Source: Plasmodium malariae (taxonomy: Eukaryota > Apicomplexa > Aconoidasida > Haemosporida > Plasmodiidae). Taken from it: 64,000 bases of DNA. Under the pieces are notes generated by a model. That model saw nothing but the letters and a program-made list of their open reading frames with translations. It did no database searches and was not told the origin of the DNA. The translations under genes were made by a program, and so were the position numbers. Each line of letters opens with the position of its first letter. Positions within the stretch are counted from its first letter, which is position 1. The stretch lies in the NCBI RefSeq assembly GCF_900090045.1, contig NC_041783.1:1571501-1635500 (forward strand), given 5' to 3'. Below, piece by piece: positions 24,001 to 32,823 of the stretch.

Positions 24001-27000
24001 ATCTGAGTACTTGGGTTCATCGCATCAATCTGCCCATTTAAATAGAGCATCTGCTTCGAAGGAAAGCATTTTTCGAACATGCATCCAAAGGACACATGCC
24101 AACCTCATGAACGCAGATAAGGTCAACTTATACGGAACTATATCAAAAAAAGACGAAGAACCATTATTTGGAAATAATTTACTCAGAAATGATTCGTTCA
24201 AGAACAAGTATAATAACCATAATTTTAGAGAAAGGATCTATACAAGCAATAAGGATTTGGGAACCGGTAGTCTTAAAAAGGTTAATATGATTATTAAGAA
24301 GAATGTGAAAGATCAGTTGACAAATCCGAGCACATTTCATGGCTACAATTATAGTAGTAGGAGTGGAAATTTACAGGTGCAAGACAGTAGAGAAAATTTT
24401 AATTTCGTCCATGATAGTGTTCCTAGTTATATAACACAAAACACAAGTATCAACACAGTTAAAAAAGCTAACATTGTAGGGACTAATCAGATGTATATGA
24501 ATTGCGCAAAAATGAATGGAATGAAGGAAAGAAATTTTTCTTCTCAGAATGTTCATAATAATTTAATAGGAAAAAATGAGTTACCTACAGAATATATAAG
24601 ACCATCTGAAAATAATTTCATTCCAAATGAACATGTTAATATTATTGGAGGTACAAATTTAAATAGGGGTATATGTCCAGCATATGGGGGATGCCATAAA
24701 AGGGCATTATGTTTACAAAATGGCAGATCACCATTAAATCATATGATGGTTAAGTGTAACCTTTTTCAATGCATTAAGTATGCAAAGGATAAACAATACA
24801 TGTATAACAGTACTAATAAATGTAAAAATGAATACATGAAAAACAATTTAAGCATTCCTTTAAATTATCTAAGAAATAAAAACTTGCAAAAAGTGCACGG
24901 GTACGTGTCAATGCCTCAGGCGTATGTACGTCTTGCGAGAAGCCAGGGGCATGTGGACGCTCCTGATACTCCGTTAAACATATGTGGTGAGGGGGATCAT
25001 AGTAATTATTACATCAATGGTGTATATAATAGCAATATATATAGAAATGTGCACAGTGATGTGTATAGTGATTTGCATAGAGATGCACATAATAGTGCAA
25101 ACAGTAGTACACAATATAATACTCATAATGAAATACATGGTGTTGACAAAGTGTATACTGTCCAACGGGAAGAAGGTGTAAACCGATTGAGCGTATCGAG
25201 GCTGAGCGCCGAGGGGTTAGGAGCCTACCAAGATTGCTACACAAGAGACGGTAAGAGATATAAAAACGACATTGACCTTGGCTCTAATTACCTTTATATT
25301 AATAGTAACAATAGTAGTAAAAATAGTAGTAACAATAGTAGTAACTATAGTAATAACAATGATAGTAATAATAATAGAGATGGTAATAGCAATAGTAATA
25401 ATAGCAATAGTAACAATAACAATGATAATAACAACAATAGTAATGGCATTATTCATGGTAACTACGGCCGTGATGATGCAAAGAGGCGATGTTACTTAAA
25501 TCCTGGTGATAACAAGTATAACATTTCTCAAGAGCATTTGAGACAGCGTAGTGAATGTGCTTTAGCTAATAATCATTTCAACGAAATTTTGAATACATCT
25601 CTCAGAGCTAATTCAATGAATGAAGAGATGATGAGAACATGCAAAAATGAAAAAACATATTTTCCTGTAAGAGAGAAAAATCGCAAAGACATGTTAAAAA
25701 ATTATTTAATTAACGAGAGCCATATTGAACGTTGTACTACCAACAATATAAAACAATTCGCTCTTCATAATAATGAGCATAACATCTACAGCAGTTGTAA
25801 TAAATATTACAATAAAGAGGAATCAGGAAATATTTGTACCAATGATAATACCTATGAGATGGAAGATTCCCTATGGGTAGCCAATAATTCTACTATTGAA
25901 AAAGATACACATAATTATGATCATCATAACAATTATATACATAACTTTGAAGCTAACAACCCAATTACAGAGGAGTGCATGTATTTCAAGTCGGAAGAGA
26001 TCTCGCACCTATTGGCGGATGGGGGAAAGGACAGTGAAGCGGAAAATAAAAGGGATAGTGAAGAGGAAAACGGAAAGGTCAATGAAGAGGAAAACAGGAA
26101 GGCCAGTGAAGAGGAAAACAGGAAGGTCAGTGAAGAGGAAAACAGGAAGGCCAGTGAAGAGGTAATCAAAAAGGGTCGTAGCGAGAAGAGTAAAAAACAT
26201 AGTAATGCCTCTCACATTTCGAACGATATATTTGCCGATTATCAAAATAATGTACGAGAAAGGAGCAGTGCGGCGTACCTAGAAAATTACAATGATAATT
26301 TATACAAAGGAAACTATTGCAGTAAGCAAAATGAGGGGAGCAGCCTGATGAGGGCATCGCAATGCTACCGTGCTAGTTCGAGCAACGCTATTATTATTCG
26401 TGGCAACAACAGTAGTCTAATTAGCAGCAACTTTGACGATTATAGTAGTGGTAATAATAGTATGATGAAGTTTCACAGTTGCACTCAGTTGACCACACTT
26501 AGGGGAACCTTGAAAAGAGAAAAAATATCAAACGGTACATTTAACACCAAGCGGAAGGGTAAAACGCTTAAAAAGAAGTTGACAAAGAAAGAGGGTATAG
26601 TTAAGGATAAGAGAATGAGTAGTATTGGAAAAGAGAAAAGTAGCTATGCTATAAAGAATAGAAATTATTCGAGCGAAAAACAGGAAAAAGTGGAAGTTTT
26701 AAAAAAGGCGAGTATAGTAATTACAGACGAAAATTTAAAAACAAAACAAAACAAAACAAAACAAGTGAAAGGAGTGAAAAAAATAAAAGTTTTAAAAAAG
26801 AAAGCTTCAAAAAATGTAGCTGAAAAGGACAAAATGTGTCAAGTAAAAAAAAAAAAAAAAAAAAAAAATAGTAATAATAATCATGATAATGATAATAATA
26901 ATATTAATAATAATAATAATGATAATTGTGAGGATACTATTATTAATTACAAAAAAGAAAGTATAATGAGTTCAAGCAACTCGATGTACATCCTTAACAA

Positions 27001-28774
27001 ATTAAAAAATGAAGAGAAAGATGTTGTTACAAGAAAGAAGATTGAAAAGGGATGGGGGAAACGTAACCGATTTAACATAGAAAAAGAAGCGTGCTCTAGT
27101 ACGTGTGTTAAATGGAAAAGTCGTAATATTAAGAGGAACCTTTCTAGCACTTCTAACAAGATAAAAAGAAAATGCAGTTATGAAAAAAGTGGCTCAGGTT
27201 TGGGTTCTAGTCCAAGTTCCGGGAAAGCTTTGCATGATGAGAACGGAACACCCATCTTGAGTTGTAAAGTAGAAAAGGAATATACAACAGGGAGCGTAAG
27301 GAAAGTGCAAAAAAAAAGAATAGAAGCCAAGGACGGAGAAGGTAAAGAAGTAGGGCGAAAAAACGTAGAACGCAAGGTAGTATCATTAGGGAATTCCTCT
27401 AAAGCTCACATAGGTACAAATAAAAAAAAAAAAATAACTAATATATTACAAATAAGTAAAGAACAAAACCAGGTGTGTGATAGTAGTAAGCAGAAAGAAG
27501 AATTATGCCTAAATATAATAAATCATAAGGAAGCTAAGTGTATAGATAAGGTGTATTATAGTCCATCTTTTTCGAATATAAAGGCATATAACGGATCAAG
27601 AATTATAAGGGGGTCTCCATCAAAAGAGAGGTCTGCATTGATACTTAAGGACTGCAATAGTAGAAGTAGAAGCAGCATAAACAATAAGAACATACAATCA
27701 GTGGCTAATAAGGAGGTTACGAGAAGTGCAGGTAGGGAAAAAAATAACAAAGAACAAGCCGCTTTAAAAAAAAATGATGAAAAAATATGTTCTTTAAATA
27801 AAATGGAAATGCCAATTATTCTCGAGTTTGATCATTTTCACGAGGACGTTAAAAAAATGAACCACATATTAAGTAACTCAAACAATAGTAATTTTTTAAA
27901 TCTACTAAAATTAGAAGATTTAATATCTATTGAAAAAAAATTTATTAACAATAATGTGTATATTAATAAGCATATAATAACATCTAACGCTAAAAGGGGT
28001 AAATCGGACGGACAACGTGGTAGGGGCGGCGCTAGCGGAAGTGACAGTGGAAATGATAACCGTAGTAACAATTGCTGTGATAGCCGCTGTGATAACCGCA
28101 GTGATAACCGCAGTGATAACCGCAGTGATAACCGCAGTGATAACCGCTGTGATAGCCGCTGTGATAACCGCAGTGATAACTGCTGTGATAACCGCTGTGA
28201 TAACCGCAGTGATAGCCGCTGTGATAACCGCAGTGATAACTGCTGTGGTATCGTGTATGACAGCAATTTTAGTATCGTTTATTTAGAACAAGATATGATA
28301 TACTTAAAGAAAAAATTGCTAAGAACTATTTTGCGCATATTATTAACTGATACCTACACATTCAACGAAATTAAAATAACTATTGTGTTGCTAACTTTTT
28401 TTATTTCCATAGAAGATCATAGAACAATTTGTGCGAGTTTGTATCCCTTGTCATTGATTAATAATTTGATACAAAAATTCAAATTAAAAATTCATAAAAA
28501 AATAAAAAGAGAAAAAAAAAGGAGTGATTTAACCAGTGGTCAAGGTAATATTAGTAACCTGTATTCTCATACAAATATTTCGAAAAACATACCCTTTAGT
28601 TATCTCTTTATTTGCGATGGGAAAAACTACATATGCATTAATGACAACTCGTTAAGGGGAAAATCGTATAAAACCAAAATAAAGTTAAACAACTTATTAG
28701 GGTATTACCACTATATCAATTTAAATCGATTAACGTACTACCTCGAACGAGCGGGTCACAACGCCAAAAAGTAG
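21068..28774 (+). CDS. Giant low-complexity protein of unknown function (2568 aa)
   Basis: A single uninterrupted frame starting at an ATG in AAACAAAATG context. I do not recognise a domain. The N-terminus is basic (FFSFFKKRKKR), followed by an acidic Glu/Lys stretch at about 60-100. Most of the protein is Asn-, Ser- and Lys-rich and probably disordered, with an Asn/Ser tract at about 1414-1460, SEEENRKA/V repeats at about 1658-1700, a lysine run at about 1926-1933 encoded by A24, and DNRS/DNRC repeats at about 2330-2392. Only the last 175 residues look folded: IVYLEQDMIYLKKKLLRTIL, an IRILL-type helix block, and a final segment with FLFICDGKNYICIND-like alternation. No signal peptide or membrane span is obvious. 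Both neighbours are also Plasmodium-type genes, so there is no sign of transfer. Confidence 0.85.
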   Translation: MLKKTFHENANKYTKENKARSKSISFFSFFKKRKKRDSLYESVISTDNDSYVERSRDDKKKGEERREEKEEDEDEENEEEKKEEQEEQEVDVRGRKKKKLQDEHVSVGMKKRENNEVISKLIDNYSRSCSNNISNIDSNKSRNNSSDKSRNNSNNGNCSSEHAMNYRAYKMENSKVKKKRESFFQKINILQKFKNNKIKKAASSFLNLHSEYISAEKGNEEVLKTSYIGKKESRQKGLEIFYSMKKLKSYSIKDDFITLKHKAQLLKNSISFSNKRKGCKGKLSAKSKNCTTEGTTTNEYNTNGLPSNNVHSMITNVNTVKSDKGIYDKRENYSHSGRNHLLETDGTGKRDTRKIHRRVCDRSKKDAYHNNGKHAGRVQKEYVFDQFSDVEIWVEDNIYNKGTKMKDEDNKNERIFNSDCNVSNINDYLYHDGIRDEDSYISTNSNEYHKVMNSSQRKNDNLNYNNDLVTYRKCEMERMGKKKKKKKWKKRGEGRTSKGIDGSGTSEGSERSPESGGREEKIERKYESSFSPKNEYKEIANAVCTISNSWSIPSNNVAYKKEEGTEHSSCDMNNINSVHDEESKENIQRCQYKNILKTSDNPIFTVKKTNYANSRKLAECMNSRRNVSEKEIILKLMYNNNGIYFNQDEHIGSTPHLKGAKNAQVLRSDKTEKMMLNNNHLCKIVNTKERINLNKDVMEFNRKLSRDSNNRMKNITLSNNEEAHEHSSSRRIYINCYEDTNSGHVAKKDTSMNNGVDKSNTHLREYEPTHQKCVNSNRSRSNSNENIRGSGNDMINSEKIERVRSSIIDKYLINPLYNLFAQSKEVTNYANISSMEGNTPNQHRDKYYTNELQKTYKTMYDIYDAPNIGWFGCNRSLSSSSRRTTANYSLNRNTHCNSLIKQNFNYDFISCIRNNATYQKKIVLKNTNEKAQVDKAGKCMNIKCFNNHFFQGEKVPQEFMNKSITMNNLNHLSKRGMQSEYLGSSHQSAHLNRASASKESIFRTCIQRTHANLMNADKVNLYGTISKKDEEPLFGNNLLRNDSFKNKYNNHNFRERIYTSNKDLGTGSLKKVNMIIKKNVKDQLTNPSTFHGYNYSSRSGNLQVQDSRENFNFVHDSVPSYITQNTSINTVKKANIVGTNQMYMNCAKMNGMKERNFSSQNVHNNLIGKNELPTEYIRPSENNFIPNEHVNIIGGTNLNRGICPAYGGCHKRALCLQNGRSPLNHMMVKCNLFQCIKYAKDKQYMYNSTNKCKNEYMKNNLSIPLNYLRNKNLQKVHGYVSMPQAYVRLARSQGHVDAPDTPLNICGEGDHSNYYINGVYNSNIYRNVHSDVYSDLHRDAHNSANSSTQYNTHNEIHGVDKVYTVQREEGVNRLSVSRLSAEGLGAYQDCYTRDGKRYKNDIDLGSNYLYINSNNSSKNSSNNSSNYSNNNDSNNNRDGNSNSNNSNSNNNNDNNNNSNGIIHGNYGRDDAKRRCYLNPGDNKYNISQEHLRQRSECALANNHFNEILNTSLRANSMNEEMMRTCKNEKTYFPVREKNRKDMLKNYLINESHIERCTTNNIKQFALHNNEHNIYSSCNKYYNKEESGNICTNDNTYEMEDSLWVANNSTIEKDTHNYDHHNNYIHNFEANNPITEECMYFKSEEISHLLADGGKDSEAENKRDSEEENGKVNEEENRKASEEENRKVSEEENRKASEEVIKKGRSEKSKKHSNASHISNDIFADYQNNVRERSSAAYLENYNDNLYKGNYCSKQNEGSSLMRASQCYRASSSNAIIIRGNNSSLISSNFDDYSSGNNSMMKFHSCTQLTTLRGTLKREKISNGTFNTKRKGKTLKKKLTKKEGIVKDKRMSSIGKEKSSYAIKNRNYSSEKQEKVEVLKKASIVITDENLKTKQNKTKQVKGVKKIKVLKKKASKNVAEKDKMCQVKKKKKKKNSNNNHDNDNNNINNNNNDNCEDTIINYKKESIMSSSNSMYILNKLKNEEKDVVTRKKIEKGWGKRNRFNIEKEACSSTCVKWKSRNIKRNLSSTSNKIKRKCSYEKSGSGLGSSPSSGKALHDENGTPILSCKVEKEYTTGSVRKVQKKRIEAKDGEGKEVGRKNVERKVVSLGNSSKAHIGTNKKKKITNILQISKEQNQVCDSSKQKEELCLNIINHKEAKCIDKVYYSPSFSNIKAYNGSRIIRGSPSKERSALILKDCNSRSRSSINNKNIQSVANKEVTRSAGREKNNKEQAALKKNDEKICSLNKMEMPIILEFDHFHEDVKKMNHILSNSNNSNFLNLLKLEDLISIEKKFINNNVYINKHIITSNAKRGKSDGQRGRGGASGSDSGNDNRSNNCCDSRCDNRSDNRSDNRSDNRSDNRCDSRCDNRSDNCCDNRCDNRSDSRCDNRSDNCCGIVYDSNFSIVYLEQDMIYLKKKLLRTILRILLTDTYTFNEIKITIVLLTFFISIEDHRTICASLYPLSLINNLIQKFKLKIHKKIKREKKRSDLTSGQGNISNLYSHTNISKNIPFSYLFICDGKNYICINDNSLRGKSYKTKIKLNNLLGYYHYINLNRLTYYLERAGHNAKK
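26035..26165 (+). repeat. 24-nt coding repeat (SEEENRKA/V)
   Basis: About five copies of an octapeptide repeat, AGTGAAGAGGAAAACAGGAA plus GGCC or GGTC, inside the giant unknown gene. The copies are nearly identical at DNA level, suggesting recent expansion. Confidence 0.88.
28055..28244 (+). repeat. 12-nt coding repeat (DNRS / DNRC / DSRC)
   Basis: About fifteen tandem copies of GATAACCGCAGT and variants with TGT or TGC or AGCCGC, encoding Asp-Asn-Arg-Ser/Cys. The G+C content is well above the surrounding gene. It sits directly before the only folded-looking domain of the protein. Confidence 0.92.
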
Positions 28775-29337
28775 GCAGCCCCTTTTGTGCAATGTTAAGC
28801 ATGGCAACTTGGGACATCCACGTTTTGTCTATTTCTATTTCTATTTCTATTTCTATTTCATTTTATTGTATTATACTGTACTATACTGTATTATACTTAA
28901 GTGTATCTCATTTTATGGTGATATATTTTTCTTTATTTTATTTTATTTTATTTCTCTTTTTAAAATTTAGCTACACATATGACTGCATATCTGTGTTATC
29001 TGATTTACACAAAAAAGGAAAAAAATAAATTGAGAATATTTAATAAATACATATAATATAATTAAAGGGGGGAAGTTTTTTTTTAAAAAAAAAAAGAATA
29101 ATCCTGATTTGATTTATTAAAATAATTAATTTGTTTTTACGTATGTATTAAAAAAGTTCACAGTCTGGACATATGTATATTTGTGCATTTCCATATACTT
29201 ATCTATCTATATTTGTATATCGGTCTGTATATACATGGACCTATATATATATATATATATATATAATTTTTTCTTTGTTCTTTTTTTTTTTTCATGATAA
29301 AACAACAGTATGTATAACATGCAGTAACTACCAACTT
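28775..29337. other. Convergent 3' intergenic region
   Basis: Contains a TTTCTA hexamer run at 28834-28858, an ACTGTATTATACT-like repeat after it and TA microsatellites. No gene is seen. It holds the 3' ends of the giant gene (+) and the six-exon gene (-). Confidence 0.55.
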
Positions 29338-30722
29338 TCACGTTTTCCTCTTTCTGAACACTCCTTTTTTCATTCCCCATGAATTATGCTCACCCTTCTT
29401 CACACGCTGCATACCGTATGTTTTGTTTAAATTGTATTTTAGCACCAAGCCGAATTTTGTATCCAAGTAGTTACTCTGTTAGAACGGGAGAAAAAAAAAA
29501 AAATAAATAAAAAATAAAAAGTTATGTAATATGCAAAACGTAATAGACAAAATGTACAATGTTAAACGCCCTTTTGCATTTTGTGTAGCCTTCAAATTTT
29601 AAACTGGTGAAAATTGTACACAATATTAGGAAGGTTATACGTACGTATACATATGCGAATGCCACAAATGGAAGGAAAAATCTTACCTTGTCTAATTTTT
29701 CTTCTATTTTTCTAAATCCTTCCTTAATTTTGCCAATATTCGCTTCCTGTAAATGCACATTATTTTTACATAATACTTTATATACACATATGTACACAGA
29801 TATGCCCAGATATACACACCCATAAATATACTGTGAAGTTCTAGCAGTGCATTATTAGCCCTGAACTATATATCCAACATATCACATGTTTATCTTCCTA
29901 TTACCAAAATTTTGAAATCTAAGTAGTTTAGAAACATCAGAGGACGCTTTGCAAAATCACAAACGCACAAAACTGTTTCAGTAGGAATCTTTTCATTATT
30001 TGAGTTCATCTAAGAAAAAAAAAAAAAAAAAAAATACAAAGGAGTGCAACACTGAAGCAGCATTCTAAGTAACAGTCGAACTAATGTATAGAAAGGTTAA
30101 CCCATAATGAAATACAACTCAAAAAAAAAAAAAAAAAAAATTACCAAAGGCTTGACTATGTTCGAAATTTCGCTGTCAAATTTTGAGTCCCTTTTAAAGG
30201 CATTGAAAACAAAAAATTGCTTCCCATACGGTTCTATCTAATAGACATAAAAAGATAATGGTAGAAATTACTAATATTAGAATATAATTTGTTGTACAGT
30301 CATTATCCTAGATGATATAATTATGTAAATGAACTATTATTTATGATGCCACGAAAAAAGAAAATTGTATTTTCCTTTTACTGGGTGTATAGCTGAGCAT
30401 CCCTCAGGTGGCCAATTGAATCTTCTCATACGGTTATATATTACCTCTACCAAAAAAAGGAAAATTCATATATACCAATATGCAAACATTTACATATATA
30501 TATATATATATATACACACCCATATGGTAACCATTCTATCTTTTTATAAGAGAATACTGGAGTTGTTTTTTCTTCTCTTATATAGCAACTTATGAATGTT
30601 TTTTCTTTTCCTTTTTCTTTTATTTTTTCTATTTTCCCCTCCTCTTTATTATTCTTACTTTTATGAGCATTTAAACGAAAAACATTGTGTCTAACCCCCC
30701 CTTTATTCGTGAACGATGTCAT
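29338..30722 (-). CDS. Six-exon gene of unknown function (about 221 aa)
   Basis: Reconstructed from splice sites. The exons on the minus strand are 30722-30516, 30444-30382, 30237-30145, 30009-29905, 29746-29687 and 29475-29338 (TGA). All junctions are phase 0, and most acceptors follow T-rich tracts (for example TTTTCTTAG before 30009). Readable segments include MTSFTNKGGVRHNVFRLN, MRRFNWPPEGCSAIHP, IEPYGKQFFVFNAFKRDS, ETVLCVCDFAKRPLMFLNYL, IGKIKEGFRKIEEKLDK and LDTKFGLVLKYNLNK. The IGKIKEGF exon is a likely coiled-coil helix. The end of exon 1 (TA-repeat intron start, GTATAT donor) is the least certain point, and an alternative donor after ACTCCA would shorten it. I recognise no family and see no membrane span. 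Confidence 0.72.
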
Positions 30723-30738
30723 TTTATTTTATTTTTTT

Positions 30739-30770
<32 letters not shown>

Positions 30771-32823
30771 TTTTTGGTTTTTCTGTGTTTTTCAATTTGT
30801 GTACAATTTTTTAATCGTATTCACAACAAAAACAATATTTCGCTTATATTGTAACTTAAATCAAATATAAAACAATAGTGCTTTATTTTAATTTGCCTAA
30901 TATATATATGTTTATATACCTACACAAGTACATACTTATATACATATATACATACACAAGTACATACTTATATACATATATACATACATAAATGTGCATA
31001 TATAAATATTGAACGGCTTGTACATGATTTAAGTTCAATAATCACTAAATAAATGATCGTAAATTATTGAAAGTAGCGGTCGGTTTAACAGAATAAAGAA
31101 CATACCGTTCGCTACCATTTTTTTTTACAACGTTACTATAAATATATGTATATATAAATATATATATACATGTTTGCAGCATACAACGAAACATATAAGG
31201 AAGACAAAACATGATAAGACTAAAAGGAACTCATATTAGTGATATCTTAAAGGACAGAACAAAATAAAAGCTACAAAAAAAAGGATATGAATTTCATTTT
31301 CCTAATTAGTTACAACAAAAAAAAAGATACTACGTAATTATTCATATGTAATAACATACATACATATACATATGTATACATACATATATATATACATATA
31401 TATGTATACATATATATATACATAAATATGTTGATATATTTGGTAACCATTTCCATGTCTATTACATATTATAAATAACAGTTAACAAGTATTGCTTGAA
31501 CGACACAATTATTTAGCTTATTCATATATACTTATATGAAGAAGTATACATATATATGCATAAAAATGTATATATGAAGTATAAATATATATATATGTAT
31601 AACTAGGAAACATTAAATAGTTCAAAAGTACTTAAATGCGGAAATTAAGAGAGTTTTCAAAATAAAAATTTAATTTTATTTTTTTGTGTATTTATTATAC
31701 CAATGAAGTATTAATTTGAATAGTTTTCTCAATTTTTCGTTTCATATACACATACGTGAGTATTTTTTAATTTTTTCTTTAGTATTATTATTATTAAATT
31801 ATTTCGTTGTTCATCTTGAAATTTATTAACTGTTCATTATTATTCAGTAATTTTTAAAAAAATTTTAATTATTTTAATTTTTATATTTCTTTTTTTTTTC
31901 CAAATTCATTAGAAAGAAAACCTGGTTTATCTCATGCGCACATGTATATATATATATATATATATAATACTTATATTTATATAATATGTGCATTCATATG
32001 TGTATATGTAAATATAAAGATATATACTTTATTTATGCATAAATATATACACATATATATGCGCCCATATATTCATATATTTTATTGGTATAAAGGGTCA
32101 TTTCATGATTTTTCGAAAATTCGTTTAAATATGTACAAGTACATATTTTTTTCTGTTTCCCATATTGTTTAGACTATTAAGTATATATATATATGTATAT
32201 ATTAAAATTCGTAGAGATTTGCATAATATTACTAATTGCACGCCATAGTTAAATATTAGGGAAAATTTGTGTTAAATTAGTGACAATTTGCAAATGGTTA
32301 ATATATATATTTATATATATATATATATATATACGTATAAATGTGTAGTTTTTTATTTTTCGAACGTGTAAAATATGTGTACTTTTTTGTAAACCTTTGT
32401 TGTTATAATTTTTTCAAGTCCATATATTAATAATTTTTTAATACAATTGTTGTTTGTTTACAGTTCATCACTTTTTTAATTTTTCGCAATCACATATTTT
32501 ATTTTATAATATTTTTTATAATTTAATTTTTTTTTTTTTTTTGTGTTATAAGAACATATATGTGCATATCTGCAAAAAGATATGCGCTAATTTGTTCGTA
32601 TGTATGCATTTATATGTGTATATATGTATGTATTTATGTACATATGAATGTTTATATGCGTGTATGTGTTTATGCGTGTATGTGTTTATGTGTGTATGTG
32701 TGCCTATGTACACATACTTGGTGTATGGGTGAGCCCGTGATCTAATAAATAAACATGCACAGGCACAAATATATGTACAGAACGTAAGGGAAATAAAAAC
32801 ATGAATAGCTAACTAAAAAAAAA
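30723..32823. promoter_or_regulatory. Divergent intergenic region
   Basis: About 2.1 kb between the six-exon gene (-) and the hydrolase (+). It holds T- and A-runs at 30720-30780, TACATA microsatellites at 30910-31000 and 31350-31430, the hairpin at 31073-31126, and TG/TA-rich sequence at 32560-32710. No coding exon is supported. Confidence 0.5.
31073..31126 (+). other. Hairpin followed by T9 (possible small RNA 3' end)
   Basis: GTAGCGGTCGGT at 31073-31084 can pair with ACCGTTCGCTAC at 31104-31115: six perfect outer pairs, a weak middle, then three pairs, with a 19-nt loop. Nine T residues follow at 31118-31126, as expected for an RNA polymerase III stop. It is more G+C-rich than its surroundings. 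No known RNA family is recognised. Confidence 0.3.

Noticed and set aside
27838..28286. Leu-Arg-Leu-Ser and Thr-Ala-Val-Ile repeat frames at the end of the giant gene
   Set aside because: Alternate-frame readings of the 12-nt DNRS/DNRC repeat. The long plus frame is the real one.
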